Shown here piece after piece: positions 1-8,986 of a stretch of DNA of 64,000 bases (its first letter is position 1; every line of letters begins with the position of its first letter). This DNA is from Gordonia rubripertincta (GTDB taxonomy: Bacteria; Actinomycetota; Actinomycetes; Mycobacteriales; Mycobacteriaceae). Both the position numbers and the translations under genes were made by a program. The notes beneath the pieces are model-generated. The model made no database searches. It was not told the origin of the DNA and saw nothing but the letters and a program-made list of their open reading frames with translations. Location: NCBI RefSeq assembly GCF_038024875.1, contig NZ_CP136136.1, forward strand, positions 1,922,001 through 1,986,000. The letters are read 5' to 3'.

Positions 1-1416
1 CAGCGTCGACGCGGCCACCGCGAACACCAGACCGACGGTCCGGGACAATTCCAGTGAACCCGCCGCCAGCGAGAGTGCGATCGGGATGGCCCCGCCGATG
101 ACCGCGGCGATGCGGAAGTCGCGCACGCGCCCGCGGAAGACATCGGTGGCCAGCGCGCCGGCCACGGACACCAGGAGACCCGAGGACGTGGCGAGGAAGG
201 CCGCGATCGCACCTGCCGCGACCAGTGCGGCGAGGAGCTGCCCGGCCAGGCCCCCGATGGCGGCACTCGGGAGCAGGAGTACCGCGGCGTCGGACGTCCC
301 GGTGATCAGCAGCTCGGGCACGTAAAGACGTGCGAACACCCCGAGCAGGACGGGGAAGAGGTAGAACAGCGACAGCAGCGCGATCGCGGCGAGCGCCGTC
401 CGACGGGCCGTGCGGCCGTCCGGGTTGGTGTAGAAGCGCACGAGGACGTGCGGAAGACCCATCACGCCGAGGAACGTCGCGAGGATCAGGGACAGCACCT
501 GGAACAGCGGATGGCGACCGCCGAGACCGCCGCCGGGCGCCACCCAGTCCGAGCCGTGGACCGGGGCTCCCGCCACAACCGGGGTGGCCGCGCCGGCGTC
601 GAGGAAGATGACGGAGCCGGCGGAGACGACATGACCGCCGGGGGACGGCATCGGGGCATCGACCACGGGCGAACCGTCGAGCGTGCCGGTGACGCGCACT
701 CCCTTGACCTCGGCGACGGTGACCGAGACGTCGGTGGTGACGTCGACGGTGGTGGCGGTCGCGACCCGCGGCGGTGCGGGTTCGCCGACATGCGCCGGAT
801 CGTTCGCGAACACCCCGATCAACACGAGGGTGGGAATGGCGATGGCAGTCAGCTTGAGCCAATACTGGAATGCCTGCACGAAGGTGATCGACCGCATCCC
901 GCCGCCGACGACGTTCACGATCACGATGAGCCCGACGCCCACCGCCCCGGTCCAGACGGGTGCGCCGAGCAGGATGTTGAGGGTGAGTCCCGCGCCCTGG
1001 AACTGGGGGATGAGGTACAGCACGCAGACGACGACCACGACCACCATCGCGGTCTTGCGCACGGCGGTCGAGGAGAGCCGGAACTCGGCGAAGTCGGGCA
1101 CGGTGTAGGCGCCCGACCGTCGCAGCGGTGCGGCGACGAACAGCAGTAGGCCGAGGTATCCGGCGGTGAAACCGACCGGGTACCAGAGCGCGTCGGCGCC
1201 GTACTTGGCGACGAGCCCGGCGACACCGAGGAACGACGCCGCCGACAGGTACTCACCGGACACCGCAGCGGCGTTCCATCGCGACCCGACGGCACGTGAG
1301 GCCACCAGGAAATCCGACGTCGTGCGGGAGAACCGGCCGCCCCAGGCCCCGACCGCGATCGTGGCGACGGCCGCGGCGAACAACCCCACGGCGGTCAGCG
1401 CGTCGACGCCGCTCAC
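1..1416 (-). CDS. Sodium:solute symporter (SSS family), C-terminus cut by window edge
   Basis: Membrane symporter of the sodium/solute (acetate/monocarboxylate) class, ActP/MctC-like. The GTG start overlaps the stop of the DUF485 gene by 4 bp (GTGA). The protein opens with a hydrophobic helix, then a segment reading RFSRTTSDFLVASRAVGSRW and SGEYLSAASFLG, typical of the first SSS helices, followed by repeated hydrophobic segments. The 472 codons present stop at the window edge while still in membrane helices, so the gene is incomplete at its 3' end. The DUF485 partner and LytTR response regulator directly upstream suggest a regulated organic-acid uptake operon. The substrate (acetate, pyruvate or propionate) cannot be read from sequence. 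Confidence 0.85.
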   Translation of the reverse strand, partial: MSGVDALTAVGLFAAAVATIAVGAWGGRFSRTTSDFLVASRAVGSRWNAAAVSGEYLSAASFLGVAGLVAKYGADALWYPVGFTAGYLGLLLFVAAPLRRSGAYTVPDFAEFRLSSTAVRKTAMVVVVVVCVLYLIPQFQGAGLTLNILLGAPVWTGAVGVGLIVIVNVVGGGMRSITFVQAFQYWLKLTAIAIPTLVLIGVFANDPAHVGEPAPPRVATATTVDVTTDVSVTVAEVKGVRVTGTLDGSPVVDAPMPSPGGHVVSAGSVIFLDAGAATPVVAGAPVHGSDWVAPGGGLGGRHPLFQVLSLILATFLGVMGLPHVLVRFYTNPDGRTARRTALAAIALLSLFYLFPVLLGVFARLYVPELLITGTSDAAVLLLPSAAIGGLAGQLLAALVAAGAIAAFLATSSGLLVSVAGALATDVFRGRVRDFRIAAVIGGAIPIALSLAAGSLELSRTVGLVFAVAASTL

Positions 1417-1802
1417 GTCCCGCCCGGATCGCCGGGGTCGTCGTCGACGAGGCTCATGAAGTCGCGTTCGGCGTGCTCGGCCAGCCGTACATACAGCAGC
1501 CCCGTCAGGTACAGCACCGGATAGGCGAGGAGTCCGAGGACGAGCCAGGTGATCCGGATGCCGAGGACGGTGGTCTCGGCCACGCTCGGGAACAGCACGG
1601 CGAGCAGGGGTATCGCCACCACGACGACGAGCAGGCTCCCGCCGAGGCGCAAGGCCAACCCGAGTTGGGCGCGCATCAGGCCGCGCACCAGCGCGTCGCC
1701 GACCTCGGTCTGCTCCTGGACCTCCACTCGGGTGCGCACCATCCGAGCGCCGCGCCGGGAGGCGAGAACGACGCGCTCGCGTTGCGGTGGATTCTCAGAC
1801 AT
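1413..1802 (-). CDS. DUF485 family small membrane protein, partner of SSS transporter
   Basis: A 129-residue protein with two hydrophobic segments (about residues 52-71 and 81-103) and charged ends. DUF485 proteins (E. coli YjcH type) are nearly always encoded next to acetate/monocarboxylate SSS symporters and are thought to be accessory subunits. Here the gene overlaps the symporter start by 4 bp and the upstream response-regulator stop by 8 bp, so the three are very likely one transcript. The N-terminus is longer and more basic than in YjcH. The biochemical role is not established from this sequence. Confidence 0.8.
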   Translation of the reverse strand: MSENPPQRERVVLASRRGARMVRTRVEVQEQTEVGDALVRGLMRAQLGLALRLGGSLLVVVVAIPLLAVLFPSVAETTVLGIRITWLVLGLLAYPVLYLTGLLYVRLAEHAERDFMSLVDDDPGDPGGT

Positions 1803-2613
1803 CGCCGCGACCGGCGGGGGAACGGTACTGGCGCAACGGGTCCCGGATGAGCCGGTCCTTCAGGTCGCGAACCTGACGCCGGCTGACGGGCAGCTCCACC
1901 GCTTCCGACGCCCCGTTCGCGCGCACACTGACCACGGTCCCGCCGCCGGTGGTCCGCAGGCCGGTGACCATCGGCAGGGACACCAGGTAGGACCGATGGA
2001 CGCGTGCGAATCCCTTGTCCTGCCAGCGTGATTCGAGGGTCGACAGCGGGATGCGGACCAGGTGGGCGCCGGATTCGGCGTGGAGTCGGGCGTAGTCGCC
2101 GACGGCCTCGACCCAGGAGATCGAATCGCGCCGGACCAGCGAGGTCACCCCGCTCATCTCGACCGGGATCACCTCGTCGGAGGCGGCTCGCGGCTCAGCC
2201 GGAGGTGTCGGGGCAGGAGGGTCCTCGACGGGCTTCGTGCGGGCGTCGAGGCTGGCGCGGACCCGCCCGAGTGCCTGGGCGAGGCGTTCCTCGCGGAGCG
2301 GTTTCAGCAGGTAGTCGACGGCCCCGACCTCGAAGGCGTCGACCGCCTTGTCCTCGTGTGCGGTGACGAAGACGATCGCAGGCGGCTGCGCGTACTTGGC
2401 GAGGACGCCCGCGAGTTCGAGCCCGGACAGGCCCGGCATGTTGATGTCGAGGAAGATCGCGTCGACCCGGCGGGAGTTGAGCTCACGAAGGGCGCCGGTC
2501 GCATCGGTCGCGGCGTACACCTCGGCGATGCCGTCCTGCCGGTCCAAAAGGTAACGGAGTTCGTCGAGAGCGGGCGGTTGGTCGTCGACGGCGAGCACCA
2601 CCAGCCCGGACAT
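1795..2613 (-). CDS. LytTR-family response regulator
   Basis: Two-domain response regulator of 272 aa. An N-terminal receiver (about 1-125) has the acidic pair VDDQ near residues 9-12, the phosphoacceptor Asp56 in FLDINMPG and the Lys of LLKPL. A proline-rich linker is followed by a C-terminal LytTR DNA-binding domain (about 165-265, with WVEAVGDYARLH and FARVHRSYLVSL). A GGGAGGAG ribosome site precedes the ATG. It starts the DUF485/SSS operon, so it probably controls organic-acid uptake, as BtsSR/YpdAB-type systems do. Its likely kinase partner is not adjacent but lies 1.9 kb away beyond the PiT genes. Confidence 0.9.
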   Translation of the reverse strand: MSGLVVLAVDDQPPALDELRYLLDRQDGIAEVYAATDATGALRELNSRRVDAIFLDINMPGLSGLELAGVLAKYAQPPAIVFVTAHEDKAVDAFEVGAVDYLLKPLREERLAQALGRVRASLDARTKPVEDPPAPTPPAEPRAASDEVIPVEMSGVTSLVRRDSISWVEAVGDYARLHAESGAHLVRIPLSTLESRWQDKGFARVHRSYLVSLPMVTGLRTTGGGTVVSVRANGASEAVELPVSRRQVRDLKDRLIRDPLRQYRSPAGRGDV

Positions 2614-2873
2614 CCATCTCCTCCCGACTGCTGCGCTGACACGCGACGACGGACACGAGAATCCTACCGCGTGGGCCGCATCACAGACCGGAACCCGCGG
2701 ACCCCTGTGACAGCTGATTCCCGGAATTCGGAAAAAGTCAGGTCAGGTGGGGGCGCCCGTCGGCTGTCTCGATACCCTGTCCACGGCCATCCCGACGTCA
2801 GACGGACTCACCGAGGAAGTCGCTGCACAGCGTCGCCTCGATGCGTTGGACGCAAGATAGGAAGAAAGTCACT

Positions 2874-3491
2874 GTGTTCTCCCGGTTCAAACCCAAGAAC
2901 GATCTCTTCTACGGGTTGTTCACGTCCTCGGCCCAGTGCCTGGCCGATGGGACCAAGACCCTCACCGGCCTGCTGGAGCCCGAACCGGACTTCGAGGAGA
3001 TCGCGCGCCGGATGGTCGACCTCGAACACGACTGCGACCGCATCACCCACGAGATGTTCCGCACGGTCAACTCGAGCTTCATCACGCCGTTCGATCGCTC
3101 CGACATCTACGTCCTCGGTTCGAGCCTGGACGACGTCATGGACCACATCGAGGCCGCGACTCACCTCATGGCCCTCTACGGTGTCACCGAGCTCCCGCAG
3201 CATCTGCGCGAGATGATCGAGATCCTGGACACCTCGGCGAGCGTGACCGCCGACGCGATGCCGCGTCTGGCCGGGATGAAGGACCTCGAGCGGTACTGGA
3301 TCGAGATCAACGCCCTCGAGAACCGCGCCGATCACACCTACCGGACCTTCCTGGCCTATCTGTTCGACGGCCACCTCGACGCGCTGACCGTGATGAAGCT
3401 CAAGGACGTCGCCGACGAGCTCGAGGATGCGGCCGATTCCTTCGAGAAGGTCGCCAACATCGTCGAGACCATCGTCCTCAAGGAGTCGTGA
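2874..3491 (+). CDS. DUF47/PhoU-like protein, partner of PiT transporter
   Basis: Helical DUF47-family protein (205 aa from GTG at 2874), the usual companion of PiT phosphate permeases and a likely regulator of their activity. Typical family text is visible: FYGLF near the start, then EHDCDRITHEMF and LEDAADSFEKVANIVETIVLKE at the end. I prefer the GTG at 2874, preceded by AGGAAG, over the ATG at 2841, which lacks a ribosome site and adds 11 unlikely residues. It ends 7 bp before the PiT start, so the two are co-transcribed. Confidence 0.85.
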   Translation: MFSRFKPKNDLFYGLFTSSAQCLADGTKTLTGLLEPEPDFEEIARRMVDLEHDCDRITHEMFRTVNSSFITPFDRSDIYVLGSSLDDVMDHIEAATHLMALYGVTELPQHLREMIEILDTSASVTADAMPRLAGMKDLERYWIEINALENRADHTYRTFLAYLFDGHLDALTVMKLKDVADELEDAADSFEKVANIVETIVLKES

Positions 3492-3498
3492 CACACCG

Positions 3499-4485
3499 GT
3501 GTTCGCACTTCTCGTGGTGATCGGTCTTGCCATGGCCTTCACGTTCACCAACGGTTTCCACGACTCTGCCAACGCGATCGCGACCTCGGTGTCCACCCGC
3601 GCCCTGACGCTCCGCGCAGCGCTGGCGATGGCCGCCGTCGGCAACCTGGTCGGCTCCTTCTTCGGCGCCAAGGTGGCCAGTACGGTCGGCTCCGGCATCA
3701 TCGACCTCAAAGAGGGTCCGGACGCGCTGATGCTCGTCGGTTGCGCCCTCATCGGTGCCATCACCTGGAACCTCATCACCTGGTGGTTCGGCCTGCCGTC
3801 GTCCTCCTCGCATGCGCTGATCGGTGGCATGGTGGGCGCGGCCCTGGTCGCCGGGGTCACCGTGCTCTGGGCCGGCGTCGTGGAGAAGATCCTGCTGCCG
3901 ATGGTGCTCTCGCCGCTCGCCGGCTTCGTGCTGGGTGCCGCGGCGATGCTGGCGATCATGTGGCTCTTCCGCAACGCCTCGCCGGCGATCACCGGCCGGC
4001 GGTTCCGGCACGCACAGACCGTGTCGGCCGCGATGATGGCGTTCGGTCACGGCATGCAGGACGCGGCCAAGACGATGGGCATCGTGGTCCTCGCGCTCGT
4101 CGTCGCCGGATACCAGGACGACTACTCGATCCCGTTGTGGTGCTTCCTTCTGACAGCTGTGGTCCTGGCCATCGGTACCGCCACCGGCGGCATGCGGATC
4201 ATGCGCACGCTCGGACGCAAGATCATCGAACTCGACCCGCCGCAGGGCTTCGCCGCCGAGGCCACCGCCGCCTCGGTGCTCTACGTCGCCTCGGCCGGCC
4301 TGGGTGCACCCATCTCGACCACCCACGTGATCTCGTCGGCGATCATGGGCGTGGGGTCGACCAAGCGCACCAGCGCCGTACGGTGGGGCACCGCGGGCAA
4401 TATGGCCGCCGCGTGGGTGACCACCTTCCCCGCGGCCGCCGCCTTCGCGGCTGCCACGTTCCTGCTCGCGAAGATGATCTTCTAG
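3499..4485 (+). CDS. pit: PiT family inorganic phosphate permease
   Basis: Low-affinity phosphate/cation symporter of the PiT family, 328 aa. The first helix carries the PiT signature FTNGFHDSANAIATSVSTRAL, repeated in the second half as AFGHGMQDAAKTMGI, and later GAPISTTHVISSAIMGVG. About ten hydrophobic segments span the protein. The GTG at 3499 starts just before helix 1, with AAGGAG about 14 bp upstream inside the end of the DUF47 gene. It is convergent with the histidine kinase gene, with only 3 bp between stops. It resembles mycobacterial PitA. Confidence 0.92.
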   Translation: MFALLVVIGLAMAFTFTNGFHDSANAIATSVSTRALTLRAALAMAAVGNLVGSFFGAKVASTVGSGIIDLKEGPDALMLVGCALIGAITWNLITWWFGLPSSSSHALIGGMVGAALVAGVTVLWAGVVEKILLPMVLSPLAGFVLGAAAMLAIMWLFRNASPAITGRRFRHAQTVSAAMMAFGHGMQDAAKTMGIVVLALVVAGYQDDYSIPLWCFLLTAVVLAIGTATGGMRIMRTLGRKIIELDPPQGFAAEATAASVLYVASAGLGAPISTTHVISSAIMGVGSTKRTSAVRWGTAGNMAAAWVTTFPAAAAFAAATFLLAKMIF

Positions 4486-4488
4486 CTC

Positions 4489-5679
4489 TCAGGCCCGGAT
4501 ACCCGCCCGGAACTTCGGCACCCGCATGCCCACCTTGGTCCCGGCGCCCACGGCCGTCTCGACCACCAGTCCGTAATCGTTGCCGAACGCGGCCCGGAGG
4601 CGATGGTCGACGTTGGTGAGCCCGACGTGCGCACCCTCGCTGTGGTCGAGCGCGTCGAGTGCGCCGCTGCGCAGGAGTTCGGGATCCATGCCGACGCCGT
4701 CGTCCTCGACGGTGATGATGCAGTCGGTGCCCTCGTCGGCCGCGGTGATGGTGATGGTGCCGCCGCCCTTCGACGCGAGCCCGTGCCGGACCGCGTTCTC
4801 CACGAGCGGCTGCAGTGCGAGGAACGGCACGACGACGTTGAGGACCTCCGGCTCGACGTGCAGCCGCACGTCGAGTGAATTGCCAAAGCGGGCCCGTTCG
4901 AGGGTGAGGTAGCGGTCGATGTTGCGCAGCTCGTCGGCGAGCACGGTGTACTCGCCGCTCGCGCGGAACGAATAGCGCGTGAAATCGGCGAAGTCGAGGA
5001 CGAGTTCGCGGGCACGGTCGGGGTCGGTGCGGACGAACGAGGCGATCGTGTTGAGGGCGTTGTAGATGAAGTGCGGGCTGATCTGCGCACGGAGCGCGAG
5101 CACCTCCGCCCGGTCCAGACGGGCGCGAGAGGCATCGAGTTCGGCCAGCTCGATCTGGCTCGACACGTAGCGCGCGACCTCGGCGACGGCCCCGAGCATG
5201 CCCGGGCCCGGACGGCGGGTCGTGGCCACGACGAGGACACCGACACCGACGTCGCTGGCGACGAGTGGCTGGGCGATGAGAGCTCGCACCGGCGACTCCG
5301 CGCCACACGGGTCGGACACCAGGACACGTCGCTGATCACCGGTCGCCGACGCCGCTGCTCGTGCGGCCTCCCGCAGCATGTCCGGGTCCCAGATCTCGTC
5401 GTCGTCCGGATCGTGGGCGAGCCGCCGTGGCTCGTCGTCGAACAGGGCGACGGCGTCGGCAGAGGTCAGCGTGCGCAGATGGGGGAGGGCTTCGGCCGCC
5501 GACTCCTCGGTGAGCCCGGTGCGAAGCGACCGCGCCGCCAGTGACGCGGTGTGCAACGCCATGTGCACCGCGCGCTCGGTCGGCGTGGTGACCTGACGCC
5601 GCGTTCGGACCAGCGCGACGAGGCCGAGGATCATGATCAGCAGCAGGATCGACCCGACGATGGCCACTTCGCTCGACAT
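4489..5679 (-). CDS. LytS-type sensor histidine kinase
   Basis: Sensor kinase of 396 aa: one N-terminal membrane segment (about 5-25), a GAF-like domain (about 60-175), a His_kinase/LytS motif AQISPHFIYNALNTI with the phosphoacceptor His203, then a HATPase domain with VENAVRHGL and VEDDGVGMD. LytS-type kinases normally pair with LytTR regulators. The only one nearby is at 1795-2613 on the same strand, separated by the oppositely oriented DUF47-PiT pair. The cytosolic GAF domain suggests an intracellular metabolite signal. The ligand is unknown. Confidence 0.9.
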   Translation of the reverse strand: MSSEVAIVGSILLLIMILGLVALVRTRRQVTTPTERAVHMALHTASLAARSLRTGLTEESAAEALPHLRTLTSADAVALFDDEPRRLAHDPDDDEIWDPDMLREAARAAASATGDQRRVLVSDPCGAESPVRALIAQPLVASDVGVGVLVVATTRRPGPGMLGAVAEVARYVSSQIELAELDASRARLDRAEVLALRAQISPHFIYNALNTIASFVRTDPDRARELVLDFADFTRYSFRASGEYTVLADELRNIDRYLTLERARFGNSLDVRLHVEPEVLNVVVPFLALQPLVENAVRHGLASKGGGTITITAADEGTDCIITVEDDGVGMDPELLRSGALDALDHSEGAHVGLTNVDHRLRAAFGNDYGLVVETAVGAGTKVGMRVPKFRAGIRA

Positions 5680-5752
5680 GGTGTCACCCTAGTTGACACC
5701 GTAGGTCAAGAGAGGTTCATGCGGACGGCGTATGGGAACCGGCCGAGCCAGG

Positions 5753-5791
5753 TGTCGCGAATCGTGTTGAGGCGCGCGACGATACGCGACA
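5753..5791. repeat. Dispersed palindrome, copy 1
   Basis: Inverted repeat in the gap between the kinase gene start and the SpeE stop: left arm TGTCGCGAATCG, right arm CGATACGCGACA, one mismatch, 15-nt spacer containing GAGGCGCGCG. A second copy with nearly the same arms is at 27060-27102. It could act as a weak terminator for the SpeE operon or be a REP-like element. Confidence 0.7.
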
Positions 5792-5808
5792 TCTACGGCG
5801 GGACTCGT

Positions 5809-7374
5809 TCAGTAGATGGCCCATTCGCCCTGCGCGTACCGCAGGATGCGCGGGTCCATCAGAGTCGACGGGGGAAGATCGAGCGGCTGCCGGTCGAGCG
5901 GGAAGACGGTCGCCGCGGTGAGCTGTTCCGCACTCAGGAACCGCAACGGCCCGGGGGCGTCGACGGTCGGGCTGATCGGCCCGTCGGCACCCGCGAGGTG
6001 GAAGCCCCAGTCGCCGAAAGCCGGGACGTCGACGTGGTACGGCGTGGCCGGGAGTCCGGCCGCCCGCATGGTGGAGGCGATGCACCAGAACGACTTCGGC
6101 GCGAAGTACGGCGAACCCGCCTGCACGACGACGCGTCCGTTCTCCGCGAGGTGCGCACGGACGAGAGCGTAGAACTCAGTCGAGTACAGCTTGGCGGTGG
6201 CGGAGTCGTCGGGATCGGGCATGTCGACGATGATCACGTCGAAACGACGGTCCGTCTGCCGCAACCAGGTGAAGGCGTCGGCGGTCACCACCTCGGCTCG
6301 ACGATCGGTCATCGATCCCTGATTGAGTGAGGTGAGGCGGGAATCGGTGCGGGCCAGCCGGATCATCTCCGGGTCGAGTTCGACGAGGGTCACGTCCTGC
6401 GCGTCCGGGTAGCGGAGCACCTCACGCAGCGCGAGACCGTCGCCGCCACCGAGAACGAGCACCGAGGAGCGGTCACCCGACATCGCCGGATGAACGAGTG
6501 CCTCGTGATACCGGTGCTCGTCGATCGAGGAGAACTGGAGGTCGCCGTTGAGGAAGAGACGGGTGTCGGGGCCTGCACCGGTGGATCTCTCGGTGATCAC
6601 GATGTCCTGGTAGGCGCTTCGGGCGGCGGACACGATCGGGTCGCGGTAGAGCGCCTGCCGGGCGGTCACCTCGAACCGGGTGGACAGCATCAGGCCGGCG
6701 ACGAGCGCCGCGACCACCGCGAGCGCTCCGGCGGACAGCAGGACGAGCTGGTTGCGGTTCAGGGACTTCCGGAAGATGACGAACACCAGGAAGCAGCCCG
6801 CGGCGGCGTTGACGAGTCCGACCACGAGCGCCCCGCGCAGCTGACCGAACAACGGCAACAACAGGAACGGGAAGCAGAGACCGCCGATCAGCGCGCCGAT
6901 GTAGTCGACGGCGAACATGTCCGCGACGGCCGCACCCGGTTCTTGGCGTCGGATCCGTTGCAGCAACACCATCAACAACGGGATCTCGGCCCCGATCAGC
7001 ACGCCGAGGACGAAGGCCACCACGATGAGCGCCGGCGTGTAGAGCTCCAGGTAGGCGAAGGCGGCGTAGAGGGCCATCACCGACAGCCCGCCGAGGAGTG
7101 CGAGCAGCAACTCGATGACCGCGAAGGCGGTAACCGAGTGGGGTTGGAGCGGTTTCGCGGCGAGCGAGCCGACACCCATCGCGAACACCATCACCGCGAG
7201 GACGATCGACGCCTGCGTCGCGGTGTTGCCGATCAGGAAGGAGCCCAGCGACACCAGCGCCAGCTCGTACACCAGACCGCAGGCAGCGCAGACGAACACG
7301 ACGGCCAGCAGGGCGGATCGCGCGAAACGCGGCCGCGCGGACAGCGGTTCGGTCGAGGTGTCGGTGAGTGTCAC
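5809..7374 (-). CDS. speE: Membrane-fused spermidine synthase-like aminopropyltransferase
   Basis: Protein of 521 aa: an N-terminal half with about seven membrane segments (residues 20-235), then a spermidine-synthase fold with the SAM/dcSAM-binding text LVLGGGDGLALREV, VELDPEM and DMPDPD. This architecture matches M. tuberculosis Rv2601 (523 aa), annotated SpeE. True polyamine synthesis is uncertain, since membrane-fused SpeE homologues may modify other acceptors. It is last in a five-gene minus-strand operon (DUF4178, DUF2617, DUF4247, DUF350, SpeE) in the same order as Rv2597-Rv2601. The start is GTG. Confidence 0.88.
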   Translation of the reverse strand: MTLTDTSTEPLSARPRFARSALLAVVFVCAACGLVYELALVSLGSFLIGNTATQASIVLAVMVFAMGVGSLAAKPLQPHSVTAFAVIELLLALLGGLSVMALYAAFAYLELYTPALIVVAFVLGVLIGAEIPLLMVLLQRIRRQEPGAAVADMFAVDYIGALIGGLCFPFLLLPLFGQLRGALVVGLVNAAAGCFLVFVIFRKSLNRNQLVLLSAGALAVVAALVAGLMLSTRFEVTARQALYRDPIVSAARSAYQDIVITERSTGAGPDTRLFLNGDLQFSSIDEHRYHEALVHPAMSGDRSSVLVLGGGDGLALREVLRYPDAQDVTLVELDPEMIRLARTDSRLTSLNQGSMTDRRAEVVTADAFTWLRQTDRRFDVIIVDMPDPDDSATAKLYSTEFYALVRAHLAENGRVVVQAGSPYFAPKSFWCIASTMRAAGLPATPYHVDVPAFGDWGFHLAGADGPISPTVDAPGPLRFLSAEQLTAATVFPLDRQPLDLPPSTLMDPRILRYAQGEWAIY

Positions 7375-7404
7375 AGGAACTCGGCTGTCACAGGAGGACG
7401 GTCG

Positions 7405-7830
7405 TCACAGGATGGAAGCGGCGATGATGACGGCGACGCCGATGTGGGCGATGCCCTGCACCCACACCGCCGGATGGCTTTCCGGGTGCACCAGGATCTC
7501 GCCGAGCTTGCCGGGGGTGAGCGCGTCGATGACCAGGAAGGTCACGCCCATCACGACCAGGCCGATCGCCGAGTAGACCACCGTGTAGGTGAGGCCCTCG
7601 AGTAGGCGTCCCTCACTCGCGACGATTGCGGCGGTCACGATGATCGCGACGGCGAAGAGGTTGGAGCCGACCAGGATTCCCGCATTGCGGTTGCGCTCGG
7701 CCCAGAGCTGATGGCGCAGCTTGCCCGGGGTCAGCAGGTCGACGATCGCGAAGGACACGATCATCAGGATGACCCCGACACCCGCGTAAGCACCTGCGGC
7801 GTAGGCGTTCTCGGTCATGTCAGCGAGCAT
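7405..7830 (-). CDS. DUF350 family membrane protein
   Basis: Small integral membrane protein (141 aa) with four hydrophobic segments and an internal duplication: IVDLLTPGKLRHQ near residue 30 and VIDALTPGKLGEI near residue 108. This is typical of DUF350 (YjfL) proteins. I chose the ATG at 7830 because ACGGAG stands 6 nt upstream; longer versions add proline-rich, non-membrane sequence. It is equivalent to Rv2600. DUF350 genes recur with polyamine-handling enzymes such as SpeE or glutathionylspermidine synthase, but their transport or channel role is unproven. Confidence 0.87.
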   Translation of the reverse strand: MLADMTENAYAAGAYAGVGVILMIVSFAIVDLLTPGKLRHQLWAERNRNAGILVGSNLFAVAIIVTAAIVASEGRLLEGLTYTVVYSAIGLVVMGVTFLVIDALTPGKLGEILVHPESHPAVWVQGIAHIGVAVIIAASIL

Positions 7831-7900
7831 GGTCATCTCCGTGGGTTCGGGCCGTGGTTTCGGTCTGGGGGGATCGATCGCGAGAACTGGTGTCCGGGCG

Positions 7901-8440
7901 TCACTTGCCGCCACCTCCACTGCCGCCGCCGCGGTTGCTGCTACCGCCGCCGGAATAACCCGGCGTCGGAACCCAGAAGGCGCCGACGTAGTTGTGGTAC
8001 CGGTTGTAGCCCGACCGGTAGTCACGGCTCAGCATCACGCGGGTCTGGTTGGCGGCGTAGGGGAACAGGGCGACCAGGTAGTCGGGGTACTGGAGGAACT
8101 GGGTGCCCGCGACATTGCCCGTTCCCGACGCGCCGGCGCGCTGATCGGTGGGGCGTTCGGCGTCGCGAATGTCATCGGCCACCTCGGCGGGGGTGCCGTC
8201 GGCGACGTAGGCGTCCACGTCCCCCTCGTCGAGGGCGGTGTTGCGTTCGTAGTTCTGGGAGATGAAGTCGCGCGCCGCCCCGCCCAGCCCGCCGCCACGT
8301 AGGGCACGGGCACCGCATGCGCCGAGCAGCGCGAAGATCGTGATCACCACGATGACGCCGATGATGATGTTGCGGATGCGGTTGAGCCCGCGGCGCGGGT
8401 CGGGTGCCGGCTCATCCGGCGACGGGGGTGGGTAGGTCAT
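7901..8440 (-). CDS. DUF4247-like membrane-anchored protein
   Basis: 179-residue protein with a cytoplasmic N-terminus, one membrane helix (about 25-46), an extracytoplasmic domain ending in FPYAANQTRVMLSRDYRSGYNRYHNYVG, and a Gly/Ser-rich tail. Its position and character match Rv2599. Start ATG overlaps the DUF2617 stop by 4 bp (ATGA). Its function is unknown. A membrane-anchored external domain beside the DUF350 protein suggests a surface or periplasmic component of the same system. Confidence 0.75.
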   Translation of the reverse strand: MTYPPPSPDEPAPDPRRGLNRIRNIIIGVIVVITIFALLGACGARALRGGGLGGAARDFISQNYERNTALDEGDVDAYVADGTPAEVADDIRDAERPTDQRAGASGTGNVAGTQFLQYPDYLVALFPYAANQTRVMLSRDYRSGYNRYHNYVGAFWVPTPGYSGGGSSNRGGGSGGGGK

Positions 8441-8964
8441 GCGCGCGCGGCCCCGCGGTTGATCACGCTGCTCGTGATGACCACCTCACCGGCCTGCGGG
8501 TACGTGTGCCAGGTGTGCCACGAGATCTCCTCGGACGACGAGTAGGAGACGATCGCGGTCACCGCGTGGGGGTCGCCGGGGAACGCCCCCATCACGCTCG
8601 GGTTCCCCGTCGCCATCTGTTCGGTGACGCGCACACCGAGTTGTTCGACGAGTGTGGCCAGCTGATCGTCGGTGGCCCGCTCAACGCGGGAGCTGAAGTG
8701 ATAGCCGCTCTCCTGAAAGGTCTCGGGCAGCGCCGAGGTCACGTCGGGCAGGCATGCGACGGTCTCACAGATGCGTTGGGCGCCGTCGTCGACGACGACC
8801 TGATGGCTCGCGCCCAGCAGGCGGACCGACACCGTGATGCCGTCGATCTCCCCGTCCTCCCGGGCGAGAGGCTCCTGCAGCGGGGCGTCGAGTGAGAAGC
8901 CGAGCTGTGCGGCGCTCGTGTCGGCGTATGCGACGAGAAGTTCGGCGATGGGCTGTTCTGACAT
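8437..8964 (-). CDS. DUF2617 family protein
   Basis: Soluble protein of 175 aa beginning MSEQPIAELLVAYADTSA; no signal or membrane segment. Equivalent by order and content to Rv2598. A stretch SRVERATDDQLATLVEQLG and a His/Trp-rich region EEISWHTWHTYP are visible. The start at 8964 is chosen because longer versions run into the neighbouring gene in an unlikely Arg/Pro-rich frame. Its function is not known; it is tightly coupled to DUF4247 and DUF4178 genes. Confidence 0.8.
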   Translation of the reverse strand: MSEQPIAELLVAYADTSAAQLGFSLDAPLQEPLAREDGEIDGITVSVRLLGASHQVVVDDGAQRICETVACLPDVTSALPETFQESGYHFSSRVERATDDQLATLVEQLGVRVTEQMATGNPSVMGAFPGDPHAVTAIVSYSSSEEISWHTWHTYPQAGEVVITSSVINRGAARA

Positions 8965-8986
8965 GTGTCTCGCAGTCCTTCGTGAC

